Shown here: piece after piece, positions 33,007-47,957 of the stretch
How the letters are laid out: each line of letters starts with the position of its first letter
Position numbering within the stretch: position 1 is the stretch's first letter
Origin: Rotaria sp. Silwood1
Taxonomy: Eukaryota > Rotifera > Eurotatoria > Philodinida > Philodinidae
Direction: 5' to 3'
Assembly (NCBI GenBank): GCA_905250075.1
Contig: CAJNOP010000008.1
Span: 3,978,941 to 4,042,940 of the forward strand
DNA: 64,000 nt
Notes under the pieces: model-generated
Database searches by the model: none
Told to the model about the DNA's origin: nothing
Seen by the model: only the letters and a program-made list of their open reading frames with translations
Made by a program: the position numbers and the translations under genes

Positions 33007-35577
33007 AAGAAAAATAATGGATGTTAAAAGTCATACAGATTGTCTCAAATAAGACTAGACGAAAATCCGTCGTCAAATAGTTTTTACATGCATGCAGATA
33101 AACTTGATTCCCACATTCAACTGCTGACTGACAGCTTTTGAAATTCTTGAAAACATTTAAAAACAATTAAGTTATAATGTTATTGGTTACAATTTTTATT
33201 TATTTTTATTATTATAGATTAGGTTATAATAGTTGATAGTGTATTAGATAATAGTTGAAAACTTGGAAATATAAGATACAAAAAGTGTTTACGTATTCTA
33301 TTGAATTTATACATGCAAGAGAGGAATATTTTTCGAAGGAAAGGACAACCATAGACGAAAATCACCAAAAGGACGAACGAGCTTGTACCCTCTTGCTTAT
33401 ATCCACTACTGTGATGCCAGTATTCCAGAAATTTGTGGGTATTAGACACTTTTCATGCATTCTGACGAGAACTTATATAAGTTTTGCTTTACACATTTGC
33501 TCTAAAGACGAAAGCAATCAAGGTCAATCCTAACGACATCCGAAAACAAGCAGGCTTTGTCGGAAATAGTCGGAAAAATAATTATATCCGACCGGAAAAC
33601 ATTGGAAATGAAAGGAATGTGAATGCCGTATTCGGGGTCGGAATGTTTCTGAATGTTTTTTTGGTGACTTCTGGCCGTTCTTCGTCAGAAATAGCGGGAG
33701 GTTGATTGAAGGTCACAAACAAAAGATTCGAGACTTTCCCACCCGAAATATTGCTCAGCAGTCATGCTAGTTTATTTGTACAATATTCAAATTATACGCA
33801 CATATGTACAAAAATATATTGAAATTATGTACCAAAGACAAATAATATAATTAAATGGATCATAGAAAAAAAAAACTTGTTTTAATAGCTTATTTTTTAT
33901 CATAATTTCTACGCATTTTCTAATGACTCATACGTATTGCTTCAATGAATAGTGGTTTCAAGAAAAGAAAAACAATTTTTTCATGACACTAAAGATTCAT
34001 TCTATTGAGATTAATTGTAAAAATCAATATAATAAAATACAATACGATAATTTTTTGTTATAGATCAATTAAGATTTAAAATTATGAAAAAGTGTGCATA
34101 ATATTATTCAAGACTAAGAAAATGCCGTTGTAAACTATATAAAATGACGAAAATTAGGGTCATTACACTGCTGTTCAAGACAATGGAAGTGATCGTTCAA
34201 AATCTAGACGAAAAATTACACATTACGTCGTTTTCACTCTACTGGATGATCTATTTGTTTTTGTTTTATTGCCTAGTTGATTATTCATTTCTCTTCCTTT
34301 TTGTTTATTGTTCTCGAAACGTGTTTCAATTTACTTATAATATATTTTCTGAAAATAGAAACTTTATCTCTAATCTTTATATTAAAAAAATAAAGACAAA
34401 GTAATCCTTGGAGTGTCTGAGTTGATCGTTCTGGGTCAAATTTTCAGTTTATGTATCTCTGTTTTTTATTGTTATCGCTTTATATTTAAATCAAAAACGA
34501 TTTTACAACAACATAACTCGATAGAATCAGCTCCATAAATATTTTAAAGTGTGTATGTCACAAGTGAAAATAACGATTGGATTAGAACTCTTTCACTTTT
34601 GACAAACTTCTTTATTGCTTTAGTAGAACTGTACGACTTTCTTCGGTTGTTTTCCAGCTTAGTACTCTTTCTAAAAACGTTTGTTCGCTTCAATCCTGTT
34701 GATCTCAGCACATTCATGCACGTTACATAAATCAGTAGAACACAGTGATACTAGATAGAAGTAGTTATTAGAAGTATTCATTTTATCAAGACAGTTGTTC
34801 TACTGTTATACTCAAATACTTAGATATAAGCATGAGTACCATTGATGAGTTCTCGTAGTAATATCTAGTATAGCTACTATATAAGTGCCTTAATTGTAGT
34901 AACGATATAAACATGAACCTATATTTTTATTCTTTCTTCTTGTTCGATTTTGCCAATTAACTAAATGTACACACGAATTTATATATTATAACACATGTAT
35001 CTTATTTTGTATTTTAGTTCCAGTACATATCGTTTTAAAATAGATTTCAACTATCGTTTAATTAATAGAATAATTTTTCAATTGTAGCTGAACGTTCTTC
35101 AAACATTTCATTTGTTTGAAAGGACTTGACATTCGAATATCCTTAAATAGAAACTTCATTTATTTCACATGTTTAAAAGAAAAACAATGTTATTTTTCCT
35201 TTTCGTCAAAGTACTGTTGGAGTACTAATTATTTTTTTAGTGCATGCTTGTTCGATACTTTTTGAAAGAGAAAAAGAATAAAAGTGTTATTATCTTATCG
35301 TCTGCTTCACTCCTAAAGAAGAAAACAAATGATATTCGTCTAATATAAATCTTAGTCATAAGTCAATTAACATACAAAATATATTCTATTCCATAACTGC
35401 CTATGTTTTTTTTTAACTTTACGTATCTTATGAGTACTTATGCTCTGATATGCATTTATAGAACATAGTTCAAAGTCAAAGTCAATGTGAGCTTAGTAAT
35501 AATTTATTTATGAATCTATGTTATCACAGAAATAAATACAGAGGAATACATTTTTTCTTCTATATGTAATATATCAA
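33007..35577. other. Intergenic region before the inositol kinase
   Basis: Mostly AT-rich. About 33530-33720 is noticeably richer in G and C and holds a 73-codon open frame (to 33705) with no recognised motif. The rest shows no gene, RNA gene or clear repeat. Confidence 0.45.
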
Positions 35578-37457
35578 TTAGATATTAACACCTAAGTACT
35601 GTTCATTAATTATTTCTTGTAAAATTGATATTAAATTATCTAAACCAGATAAATAACCATCCTCGTGTGAACCACGTATCCATGGTTTGTCATGTGTTAT
35701 ATGAATATTATCAGGTAATAATCGTGTCTTTCCAAAATCAATCATCCATATTGATGCTCTGTTTTCATCATGTACAAATAAAAGTGATGAACCAATTAAC
35801 TTTAAATAAAAAAAAAATTAGATCAAATTAAGAATATTTCTATGCAAACTTCATGAGTTTGAAAAAAATTTGAATGAATACATGCTGTACGCAATTCAAT
35901 TAGACGTTCAAGATATTGAGTCTATAGAATAATCATAAATAATGAAAACTGAAAACAATCGAATCAAAAACTTACAGCACGTGGTAATGAATTAACAAGA
36001 AATTCACTCAATTGTTTTTTAACATCATTACATTCTTTAATTCTTTGAAATTCTTTAGACATCAAACCATGAGATTTCTATACATTATAGAAAAAAAGGA
36101 ATTCTTGATTAAAACAAAAAAAAAACAAATGAAATTCGATTCTTTTACTTTAATAGCTTCAATACGAAAGCCTAAATTTTGACTTGAACTTAAACTTTCT
36201 CGCCAAAGCATATACCGTGATTTAAGAATTTTTTTCTCTTCATGTTCTTTTTCTGTTGGAGCCGAGCAATCTATTGCAATCATTTTATTATATAAATCCT
36301 AAAAAGAAAAATTAAATATGAATTTATTTCAATAATAATCAATGAAAGTTGTTTTCTACAGTTCTTGGTTCTGGATTGCATTCAGATTTATCTAATTCTT
36401 CTTCTAAATAAGTTCTTACACCAATTTTACAATCCATTATAGATGGTTCATGAAATGAAGCTAATAAATCTTCTATTTCAATAAATACTAGAAAAAAAAA
36501 AACACGATTATTATTTATTTAGAATAAATCTTTTTGTTTTCTAACATTTTCCATCGTCATCTTGAAAAGTTCCATTATATTTTGGAACAAAATGTTTTAA
36601 AAAATCATTTTGAAGTAATTCACAACAATATTGTTCATGTTCACATAATTCTTTCAATATATAACCATCATGAATTCCTGTTTTAAATGTTCCTTTAGAT
36701 ACAAAAAAAAAGTTCAATATATCAAGATACACGGAAAAAGAAAAAAAAATCCTACCATTATGACCAACCAATTGTACCCATTGATGTCGTTCTTTTTTTG
36801 CTCGTGTCGGTGTTAGTAATGTTGTAAAAACATTTGAAACAGCTTTACAACTTCGATTATTCTTATATAAAATGAAATAAACACATTTATTTCCTAATAA
36901 CAATCTTAACTAAATGTTAATTTTACTTGTTTTACACGATCTTCAAAATATTTTAAATCGGTTCGTGATGATGAAGGCAATTGCAATTCATCAGTATTTA
37001 ATCCTTGCCATATACCAAGTAAGGTGTTTTTTATAGTTTTATTATGTTTTGTTGACGAACAACTAGATGATATTGGATATTGATAATATCGTCGACTAGA
37101 TAAATATTCTTGTGAACTTGAAGTTATAGCTGTTGTCATGTTCGATTGGTTGCTATTCTCCAAATGACTTGGACTATTTAAGCTTTTATGAGTAACTATT
37201 TGTCCTGATGATGATTGTGTAGCTACATCACGTACAAGTTTTCGTTTATTCAAATGAGAACGTTTTTGAAATGAGATTGAAAGTGACGAAAGACCATATC
37301 TTATTTTTCTTGTTGAAGGAGACTCTTGTATAACTGAATAAGAACGTACTTTTGTAGCAATTGAAACTGTAGATGTAACAGTTGGTACGCTCAATTGTAT
37401 TCCAGCATCAATAAAAGCAGTTCCAATAGTTTTAGTTTTGCTATTCAATGAGAGCAT
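35578..37457 (-). CDS. ITPK: Inositol-1,4,5-trisphosphate 3-kinase
   Basis: Eight exons join in frame to 485 aa: 36927-37457, 36756-36861, 36546-36692, 36360-36487, 36149-36298, 35976-36077, 35850-35921 and 35578-35799. The first about 180 residues are Ser/Thr-rich and probably disordered, as in animal ITPKA/B/C. The kinase core then follows: WVQLVGHNG, the family signature [18 protein letters not shown] (the P-x-x-x-D-x-K-x-G motif, about residues 276-284), [30 protein letters not shown] and the metal-binding MIDFGKT near residue 433, ending after [12 protein letters not shown]. It phosphorylates Ins(1,4,5)P3 to Ins(1,3,4,5)P4, ending calcium-release signals in the cytosol. The SSLL and IDFGKT motifs, with the insert between the helices, fit IP3 3-kinases rather than IP6 kinases or multikinases. 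The internal calmodulin-binding segment is not obvious. ITPK is used here as the IP3 3-kinase family name (ITPKA/B/C). Confidence 0.94.
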
Positions 37458-40400
37458 GGTTTATCTGAAAATGACTGTCGGATGAATGTCATCACTGTCT
37501 TGTGAAATATGTCATATGGTTATTATTCAATCTTAGTTGAAGGTTTCATGTATAACGCCAACGCTTGTTTTTTCTTCTCTTTTTCATTATGCACTTATCA
37601 ACAAACTTATTCCATTTTTTTTCTTTGTTTTTCGTAACACTCCAAATGAGTGTATACCTATGAGATCTCCTTAGATATGTCATACATTTCATGGTGTTAG
37701 CATAATAAACGTAGAGAATAATATTGAGGACAGTGTATGCTAACTTGAAAAACAATATAGGTCCAAATTAAAAGTTTTTGTAAATATTATACGTAAAAAT
37801 AATTGAATAGTTTCAAATCTGTTTGGTAATCTACCATTGCTTCATATAAGAAAAATTTTTGAAAAGCAAAAATCCTTATCAGAAAGAACCCGCCAACTAT
37901 ACTTTTCTCTTTTCAATAAACTTATCAAAGTTCATATAAATATCAAAGCTAATATTTCACGATGCTAATGGCAATAAATAGGTCAATATCAAAAGCACGT
38001 ACGTTTTCTTTTCCTACGTTATTTTACTTTGAATTGATAATTGATACTTGTTAATACAGGTACTTTATAAAAACAAAATCAATAGGATATAATCAGATAG
38101 ACGTGATAATGCAATACGTAGATGATATTGATTCATATTTTAGATTTTAAATTTAACTGCGCCATTTCGAAAACATGATATTGACGTATTAAATAATATT
38201 TACTGATCGGTATTCATGATATTTTCAATTATATGAAAAAAAGCAAAAAAAAATCATGTCTTAGCCATAAGAGTTAATCATTTTCGAACAAAACATTTTA
38301 ATTCCTGACAAGGTTAATTTTCGTTTGTTTTGTAAAGAGTGTCGAAAGATGTGCTCAAGATTCCATAACGGAGAAACGTAACTTCGCGGTAGCTTGAAAT
38401 CTCCAAAATCAGACGAGAGGAAGAGAGAGACATCATGCCTTCGTTCTTCTAGATTCATTAACTATACTTTTCTGTTTTATAGTTAAACAAAATAATAATT
38501 TTCAAAAGCAGGGCATTGTTCTCTCATCTATACACACATTCGTCAATATTTTTTGAATGAAATCTGAATATAAATTTTGACTAACTAGTATTGTTGATGT
38601 TGTATTATTCGATCTTGAAATAAAATCACTTACATGAAATAAAATATTCTTTAATATTTAATGCATGCTTGTCGTATTTTTTTGAGTCTGCTTTTATCGT
38701 TGTTCTCCTATTTCAATGTTTATCAATTTTGAATGAAATAGCTTTTCTACAATATTCTTGTTGGTGAAATTTAAATTAATATAATATTCAATAAATAATT
38801 TAAAAATTTTTTTCATTTAATGATCTTATTCAAGAAGAAAAGATATTAAACATAACAATTCGATTGCTTCTCTGTATTCATTTTCTGAATTAATTAAACA
38901 ATCCCTGCCACATATACAAAAAAATATCATTCGAAAATTTCACGTCGATTTATTGATTAAAAGTGCTAGAAAAATGAAAGTAAAAATAATGAATTTTGAA
39001 AAATTGGTTTGATTTTGTTGTTTCTTCTCAAGAAATAATACAGAGTTAAGGCATCGCAGCACGATACATAGCTTTTTCTTTGTTCTTGTTGACTAGGTCA
39101 ATGATCGAATCACATAATTGATTAATAATCATTCTCCCGTATCCATATATTTGTAAAAATTTCTGATGTTTTTAATGCGAAGCGTTCAACCACCAATTAC
39201 AATTAACTGAACCACCAGTCATTGCTTTTTTACTTGATCAATCTCGTATAATTTATTAGAATTATTCTGGGTTATTTATATAGTGCACCCGACAAATGAA
39301 AGAAGTGGTTCAATCGAAACTGGATAAGTTCAGACAATGATATGGAGAGCTAAATGCACATATATATTCAAGCGTCCACTACGGGTTTTCTAAAAAAATT
39401 AAAGTTGAATTTTAACAGCATTTTTAGAGTATTCAATAATATCTCATTTATGAACGAATGAGGTAAGTTAATCGTAAAATGTTTTTAACGGATATATAGG
39501 TACCATAGAGAATACGATTGTCTGTTACTGACAGACATTTTCTAACAAGCTGTCGAATTGAGACGAATCCGGAACAGTCTGACGCCTTACTTTTTTCCTA
39601 AAATTTAGATTATCTGAAATGGTCGAAATCTGATAAGTTTTGATAGAAATTGTTCGAGTTTGGTACTATATATTTCAGAATAAATTATACTAAATCTCGA
39701 TATCCTTTTCTCTTGCTTTCTAAGCATCAGAGATTTTCTTTACATGCTAAAAGTTAGATAATTTCAACAAAGTTTAATATTACCGATGCAAATTTAAAAT
39801 ATTCAGTTCTATTCAGTTATTCAACCGTGATTTCCTATTCTCTGCTGACGTTTATTAATTTCTGTAAAGCCTTTGCTTTTCAAAGTCGATGTCAAAATCA
39901 AACTAGTAGTTAATGCCAATCGATAGAGCATTTCGTGTTCTATACCTTCATGACTTTTTCATCGTTTCTGAGACTGATGCTTATAAGAGAAAGACTTGAA
40001 CTTGACAGCTGTGGGTAGTTTTGAGTACACTTTGGAAAATCATTTTTTTAAAAGCCAGATTTGTTCTGTGAATGATTTATTATTATACTATGAGATGTAG
40101 AATTGAATTGTGAAAATATTAAGATTGTTTTGACTGAGAAAATAACAATGGCATAAGTTCACTGGCAGAAGGATCTTTTTATGCTTTCGGTTTTTTTCAC
40201 TTTAAAACTGTTACTCTAAAATATTTATTCTCAAAATTCTGCAACATGCATCCATAGATGCAGAGTTTTCAAAGAAGTTTTATGACTTAGGTGAAAATTC
40301 ACCTCAATCTTTTCTAAAAAAAATTGCCATCATTTTTTTGTGTTCTTGACCGTTGCAGTTGAACGAGTAAGTAGATATTCTTCTCTCAAATTTCGTCTTG

Positions 40401-40639
40401 ATAATAAAAAATTATTAAAGAAACAAAGTCGACAATTTTGTAAAGTTTGAATTTCTGTATCTTCAGGGATAAAAGAAGGATTTTTTATGATTAAGAAACG
40501 AACAAAAAAATGTATTGAGACTTAGTGCTATTTCTTCTCGAACATCCATGGGAATGGTAGAAGTTGGTTACAAACTGACAAGTCCAGACTGAGAAATGCA
40601 AAACATAAAAAACAAGTGATTTTTGATTAGACATTATTT
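37458..40639. other. Gene-poor region upstream of the inositol kinase
   Basis: AT-rich DNA with only short ORFs of non-coding composition. The ITPK promoter should lie near 37458-37700. No repeat arms or RNA gene were recognised. Confidence 0.4.
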
Positions 40640-41015
40640 ATGGATGCTCCTTTAGGACATAGTACATTATTTTCAAAAGATGCTGTACCTTGTAATTCAT
40701 CTGATGAGAATATTAATGCAAGTAAAAATAGAAGTTTATCCTTTTCATTTAACTTATTAATCTTATTGAAATAATTTCAGTATTTTCGAATATTATTATC
40801 GTCATAATCGATTACCGTACATACCCAATCAAGATAATAAATTATTTTTAATACATCCACATTTGGAGCAAAAACTAATGGATCACGCATCCGACGATGG
40901 TTTATACTTAGAAACATGGCCATCATTATTCGATAAAAGAAATAATAAGATTTTTGTTAGTTGTTGTAATTCTAAGGGTGTGCATATGTTTGCATCGGGT
41001 TATATACATATATAA
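40640..41015 (+). pseudogene. Possible two-block coding relic of unknown family
   Basis: A start-like block at 40640-40720 (MDAPLGHSTLFSKDAVPCN) is followed, after TTTCAG at 40775-40780, by a 77-codon open stretch at 40782-41015. The latter has protein-like composition (PYIPNQDNKLFLIHPHLEQK, then SDDGLYLETWPSLFDKR). The obvious GTAAAA donor leaves the two blocks out of phase, so the pair does not form a simple gene. The family was not recognised. Confidence 0.3.
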
Positions 41016-44000
41016 TATATATAGAGAGAGCAATAAAGAAATACAAAAGTTCTAACTTCCGAGTATACCACCAAAGAAAAGAAAGGAAATAAGAAGAATT
41101 CTTTTGTTTTTTTCACAAGAAAACTGGTGAAAATTATGTTATATTGGAACAAAGAACATAGTAGATGTAAAAGTAAATGCATAGATTCGACGAGAAGACT
41201 TTCAACAATATCTGCTTTTTTAATGAAATTCTACTCTTGTATATATGTATTTTTTTTATGTGAATGATGTTTTCCATAGATGTGAAAATGAAACAATGCA
41301 AGAATTTCTTTTTTTATGTCGTAAACAGATATTTTTGAAAAGTAGAACAAATGTATAAAAAAAGGAATAATTGTGTGTCATAAAAAAACTTTACTCCCTG
41401 GATATGAATATATTCTGGTATGTTATCAATAATGTTGAATTGCAAATGTTGTAATTATTCATTTTGGAAAATTTTGTTTTGTGTTTTCGTTTACTTATCG
41501 ATATATGATCAGCTCAAAGAAGTTTCTATTTTCTGATGAAATAAAATAATATTTGTTAATTTTATTCAATGTTGTATAAAAAGAAAAGAATAGAATTTTC
41601 TACGGCAAGTTCGATTAAATATTTCATAAGTCAAAACTAATTTAATCAATATCGTTAAACTGGTTGCTTACGTCAATTAAATCGTAATGCAAAATGACAG
41701 GAGTCTATCATATGGTGGTTTTCGTTTTGAAGATTGACAAGAATACAAAGAGATACAATCATCTGATAAGTTCAAAAATGGAATGTTTAGGAACATACAT
41801 AGTGTTTCTAAGTTCTTTCTTGTCATATAGAACTAATCATATTTTTAATGTCAAGAAAATCTCTAGTGACAGTAAGTTTTTATGACAATAGACAACTTTA
41901 ATCTTGACAAAACATATTTCAAACATATTAACTGATTATTTTATTTCTGTGAAGACTCATATCCTATTGACATTTCTTTTGTAAAATTTTATTGAAAAAT
42001 ATTTATTAAATTTTATACGATAGATTCGTTTTCTATTGAAGAATTCAATAGTATGATTTTATATAGTTTTAATATAAGTACTTTGATTGAGCGATAAAAT
42101 TATGATTATTTTATATTTATTTTCAGACTCAGAACATTTTTTTTTCACACAAATGCTTTTGTTAAATATTAAGTGTGAGAAAGTAAATGAATATTTTATG
42201 ATTTTCTACACTTTTTCTAGAACCTTTCTATTCAATTTTTAATTTGTTTATTTGCTAAAATTCAAAGAACATGAATAATACATATGCATCTTGCGTAGTT
42301 TTGTTGATTAAAATGTCATTAATTACGATTTGAATAATGAAGAGTTAGTATATCAATATTTTTTATAAGCCTTTTATCAAAAAAATATAGTGAGGAAAAA
42401 AGTCAATTCTAAGAAGATTGCATTTGTTCTATGTCATGGTTTTTTTTATTGATTGTTCTATATCGCTTTTAAGCATAATATCAGATTATTAGTATAGAAT
42501 TAATAACGTATCTAATTTTTAAATTTATCACAATTAGTCCCTGGAAAATGATTAATTGGATATCCAAGTTAATGTTATGTCTTACAGAGATTATACAAGA
42601 CAACCTATTACAATCTCGCATGAAATAGTTGTTTGTATTTGGCATGCTATGAATAAATTTTGACTCGTGACATTTGTATAGAAAATGTTATTCTATCCAA
42701 AAACAAAAAAAACTCAGTAGACCATATGGCATAACGCCTGTTTGTTTATCCTTTTTATTGTATCAAACAATGTTATTCAGAAACAGTTACGCACAGTTAA
42801 TAACCGTGAGCATCTATACTATGATTGTATAATAAAAATAACATTCCAGAAATGTTTTCGCATATATAAAACAGATAATTGATTTAAAATGAAGGCATTC
42901 ATGGAAGCATTTTCAATACTTATTTAATAAAAATATAAATCAAACTAATTTTCTTTTTATATAATCTTATTTGAACTGTCATCTAAATAGTAGTTATTGA
43001 GAAAGCATTTAATTCGATATAACTACATAATTCCTATAGGTATATCCATATCTATACATGTTATTGTTGATAAATCCATGTATCAAAGCTAACTAAAGTG
43101 TCATTGAGACCTTCAGCAATATGAGTAAGATAGAATAGTAGCATCTGATTAAATCTTCACTCAACACTTTTTCCGTTCTTCAACACGTCGAACAATTACT
43201 CAAAGAAACAAGAAGCACATTCTCCACTCCATCCCATCGAATGTCATCATCAAATTGATTTCAGGCAAAAAATGCTTCCGTTACTATTAATGTGCTGGCG
43301 AGCATCGATATGGAAATGTTTTCTTTCTTATGCATCATCGAATGAAAAGAAAACACAAGACAGACACCCTAACTTTCATCATCTATAAGATGCACTAAAA
43401 GACAACTATTGTTATTAAGTGCTTCGACTTATCGAGAAATTTGTTTTCTTCTATATCCAAAAATAGGATCAACTATCATTTTTTCAGTGAACACAAAATA
43501 ATTTTATCGTTATCAAGAAGAAAAGACTGTCCATTGAGAATCCTTTTTATTTATGAATTGTCAGACTGTTCGATCAATTTGACAGGTATTTTGTAACGAG
43601 AAAAAAAAAGACAATAAGATCTATATTATAGTTTCTCATTATTTTATAAAAATATTGTTTGAAAATCCTCAGGAGAGTAATAGTATCCTTTTTTTTTCTT
43701 TACTTGGCATTATAGAAATACGTTTATACGATAAAAAAGAGACGGCACTTAAAACATGATACAAGTAAGTAAATATGATTCAATTATAGGCTTAAAAAAG
43801 AAAAGAAACTTATCCTTTTTTTTCATTAATAAACATACCCAATGTGGAAGTGTTAACAATTTGAAGTTATTCGAATGGCTAAAGCTAACGATGCTTGTTC
43901 AACTTGGACACATTACCAAGTGTTTTATTTTGATGTTTTGATTAATACTAACAACATAACACTGATAAAAAATTCTCTTCTTCATAATCTAATATTAGAT

Positions 44001-46466
44001 TTTTCATCTTGACAGTAACGACAAAAGACACAAACGTAACAACCAATTATGAATCGAATTTCATTTACATAAACGCATTTACATTATGCAGATGAAAATG
44101 TTTTTAGTAATGTTATGAATTTTTTAAAGAGATCATTATGTCTCATGAGGTTTGTTAACATTATCCTACTAACATTTTAAAAGAACCTATTTGATGTATG
44201 AATTTGTTTATTCAATAATCAATATGAAATTCACTACGCCGTACATAATTTGCATATGAACATTTATTATATATTTAGATAAAATATAATACTTGAACTA
44301 AATTAGAAAGAAGAACATTTTGTTATTTGTTCTTTTGAGTTGTCGAGATATATAATCAGATCTGTCAGAATTCGAACGATGAAGATAGAGTTTTTAGTTT
44401 TTGCTCGAGGGATAAAATGCCAAGATATAAATATCTACATCTATGAATGTAAAGAAAACAAGAAAATTTTAAACCATTCTATTCCCAATAGATTTTTCTC
44501 ATATAAAACTAATGAACACAAAAAAAACATTACTAAAATAAAGGTAGATCTATCCTTCTTTATTATTATCATCTTTATATTGAAGAAAATCTCTCGTGAA
44601 AGCAATATTACAATGTTTATCCTAACACAGAAAAAAAAAAGAAGCTCTATTTACTGTTATAGAAATTTCTTTGTACTCAATGAATGTCGTTCTTTCTCAT
44701 TTTTTTGTTTTCGCTCTATTGTTACAACCATCTAGAAAAGAAAATAAAGGGAATGAGAAAGAACAGGATAAAGGAAGAGAACGATTTTGAACATTGCTTC
44801 TTTTTCTATCATAGTTTTCTCTTATTTTAGTCTAGTTCTTTCGTGTATGTGGTTTGTTGTTACTTTTTGATGATCATGATGATCGAATAAAATATTTTTC
44901 TTTCATTTAAAGTCAAAATAAATAGGAAAAAAATCCAAGAAGAATAATAAGATGATGTTTCATCTAGAGTTGTCCTTTAGCTTAGTAAAAAAAAAAGAAG
45001 TAATCATAGATAAAAGGCGTGTTGTGCCTTTAAGCTTTGTAGAATAAGACAACATACATGATAGACATATGAGGACAAACTAAGAACTAGAAGACACTAT
45101 GTAGAAAAAAAAATGCTCCTTGCTTGTCAATGTGAGACATCCGTATACGTGATAAAATCTCTCTCTTGAATTATCTCCTTCATACACTTTGTGTAATACT
45201 ATTATGGGTAATTGACTTCAAGGAAATCAGAGGGAAACAGAGAAAAAAAGAAGAAAAAAGAAGAAACAATGTGAAGATGAAATAGACCGTGGCTGTGTCT
45301 TCGTCACAACGACAGAACAAGGAAAGGCAGAAAACAGGTAAGGAGAAATTTCCTTCCGTCTTTTCCGGTCTCTCTTCTTTTTCAGAGAAAAATCGGCTAA
45401 GAATGTAATGGGAAGTCAAGCATAATCAATGCATAGACCATTTAAATCTTTTAGTTTTGAACGAGCAATTGTTACTCCGAGAAAAAAAAATTCATATTTA
45501 ATGACTATTGACTTTCATTATGACTCGCTCTCTTTTCCTCTCTCTCTCTCTTCTAAATAAATGACTTTCTTCTCTTCCTTTTTTTCATTCATTCAAAACC
45601 AATATATTTTTTTTAAAGTTAATTGAAGTAGAGATGATTGAAATATTCTTCAAAAACCAACATTTTAAAAATCTATCGATAATTATGGTCATTGCATATA
45701 TTTATACACGGAGAAGTCTTTCGTGATCTATTATCATTATATTTTTTTGTTTGATCATGATACTGATGATCTTATCTCTAAATTAAAGACAACTACTTAC
45801 TTGTTTATGCTTGTTATGATACATTTATAAAAGAAAAAAGTAAGTAAGTTTTATTTTCTTTTCAAGATATAAAAAATAAAACCTATTGTTTAATGGAATT
45901 AACAATTTATTGGTTATTATTTTTCTTTTTCAACCCTTTACTATTGTATCTAATCATCTAAAATTACCTATTATCATCTCGTATGCATTTAAAATTATTC
46001 TTTCGTTATTAATATCAATATATTAATTGTTTTAGAAATATTAAAAATGTACGTAGTAAGATAATTTTTCTTTTATATAATTTAATCATCCGGCTAATTT
46101 AATATCAATTATGTTTCAATCTAAATAAGTATCTTATTCACAATTGTGTTAATTTAGATTATTTATTTTTAGTAGTAAGATTTTTTTAGTAGAAAAAAAA
46201 CATTGGAATCAAAATTATCATTTCTTCTTTTTTCGTGCATTTCTTTTCCTACTATTCTATTCTGACTAACTTCAGGGTTTGAGATGACATAGAAAATAGA
46301 ATAGGCATACAGATATATAAATAGTCTCCATCCGAGTGTATTTTATTTCCCGAAAAGGAGTGTAAAATAAGTTTTGATTCCCCTAAGCAAAACTCTTCTC
46401 TCCAATGTTTCTAAACCGGTATTTAATAGTATTCATAATATATATACTCATTATCTAGGTCGATTC
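41016..46466. other. Gene desert
   Basis: More than 5 kb of AT-rich DNA. The 131-codon ORF at 44340-44735 is Lys/Ile/Phe-rich low-complexity translation and not convincing. About 43140-43340 is locally less AT-rich but has no open frame of note. Confidence 0.45.
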
Positions 46467-46467
46467 T

Positions 46468-47079
46468 ATGATAGAATTTCAGCTTTCTATATGTTATTAC
46501 TGCAGGGATACAAATAGTGTAAAAATCATAAAAGTTTATTTTAATAACTTAGAGAATTGCCAAAAGCAGAATATATTACAGTCGTTCGATTGTTCGTTCA
46601 ATACAAGTAAGTATTACTTTTTCTGCATATCAGTTTTGCATTGCTGCTGTTATTTATGCAATCTATTATGGAGAAATAAACAATAATTATTCGATCTCTT
46701 TTTTTCTGGTGATGGTAACTTATAGAAAAAAAAGCAAAACCTTCGAATAATTTATATGTAAAGCAAAATGGGTCACATAGTGACTGGTGAGTTACTTAAT
46801 AATAGGCATTTTTCCGAATTAAGTTACAGTTTCTTTTCTTTTATTAAATAAATCTAACCTACTGAGAATTTCGAATGTTGTAAATTAGATCAAATAATCT
46901 GTACTTATAACATGATAAATACTTTACAAGATAAGGAAATACTTCGATTCATTGTAGCAAGTGATAGATCAAGAGAGAAAGCAGATATATCAACAACAGT
47001 GTACAATTTATTATCACCATTATTTTTTTCAAGCAATACAATTTATCAATCTTCCTTCAGGCGAATACCTTTCATGTGA
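46468..47079 (+). pseudogene. Possible cysteine-containing coding relic
   Basis: Two exon-like stretches: 46468-46607 (ending QNILQSFDCSFNT before a strong GTAAGT donor) and 46867-47079, open for 71 codons after an AG (NFECCKLDQIICTYNMINTL, later EILRFIVASDRSREKAD). The phases at the apparent splice do not match. The composition of the second block is protein-like. I do not recognise it and give it low weight. Confidence 0.28.
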
Positions 47080-47828
47080 AATTAATTATAATACATCCCA
47101 AACATTTGAAAAAACAATGCAAAATTTGTTCTAATTTTGACATTACTTATATTTCTCTAAGAATAATACATAGGAAGTGCAAATTTTTTGAGTAGACCTA
47201 GACTTCAAGTACATGGATGGTAAATATCAGGTTCCATCAGTATTGAAACATATGAGACGATAATATTGCTCGAGGTAGTTAAGAACTTATTTTATACACA
47301 TGATTCTATTTTTGACCTTACACACTCTTTATTCTTAATCATCAAACAAGATCAAGCTATTTTTTTTATGCAAAACAGATAATCGAATAACTGACAGTAT
47401 TTTTCAAGGGAATAGTACATCATAGAAGGTTGGTTATTTGACTAATGAATTGCATTTTTATCATGAGTATTCAGTTGACGTATTATTTATTCGAGTAGAT
47501 CTATCAACACTTATCATAAAATGAACAAGAATATCTCTGTTGATAACGTACGACGAAATAAAAGATAAACAAAAAAAGTATGTCAGAAATCAGTTTATCT
47601 TTTATTCTTGAATTGCACAGTTATTTGGTACACAAGTTTATGTAATTTTCATTCTTCTACTTAGTTTTATGTAGGTTAAAAAGAAAAAAAAGTACCTTAT
47701 TATCTTTTTCTTCCAAAATACTTGAAGCATGCTTGTTTTATTGCTGCACTCATTCTTATTCCCAAGGCGTTCAATTCTACTGTTTTCGGCCGTTCTCTGG
47801 CATTCATTCTCCCTTATCGACGTCAGTC

Positions 47829-47957
47829 ACTTCAATTATGAGCCTTTATTCACTTTATAGACACATACAACAAGGTTAAATAGGTTTTGATCATCGCACA
47901 CAAGTGATTTGCGCAAAGCTCTTGTGTTGTTCGATGTAAATGCTCATAATTGAAGAG
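47829..47957. repeat. Short inverted repeat with a roughly 100-bp loop
   Basis: CTTCAATTATGAGC at 47830-47843 is repeated inverted as GCTCATAATTGAAG at 47942-47955, both perfect over 14 nt with partial extension. It could be a small MITE end pair or chance in AT-rich DNA. Confidence 0.4.

Noticed and set aside
44340-44735. 131-codon ORF in the desert
   Set aside because: Lys/Ile/Phe-rich low-complexity composition, no motif, no splice context; expected by chance in AT-rich DNA.
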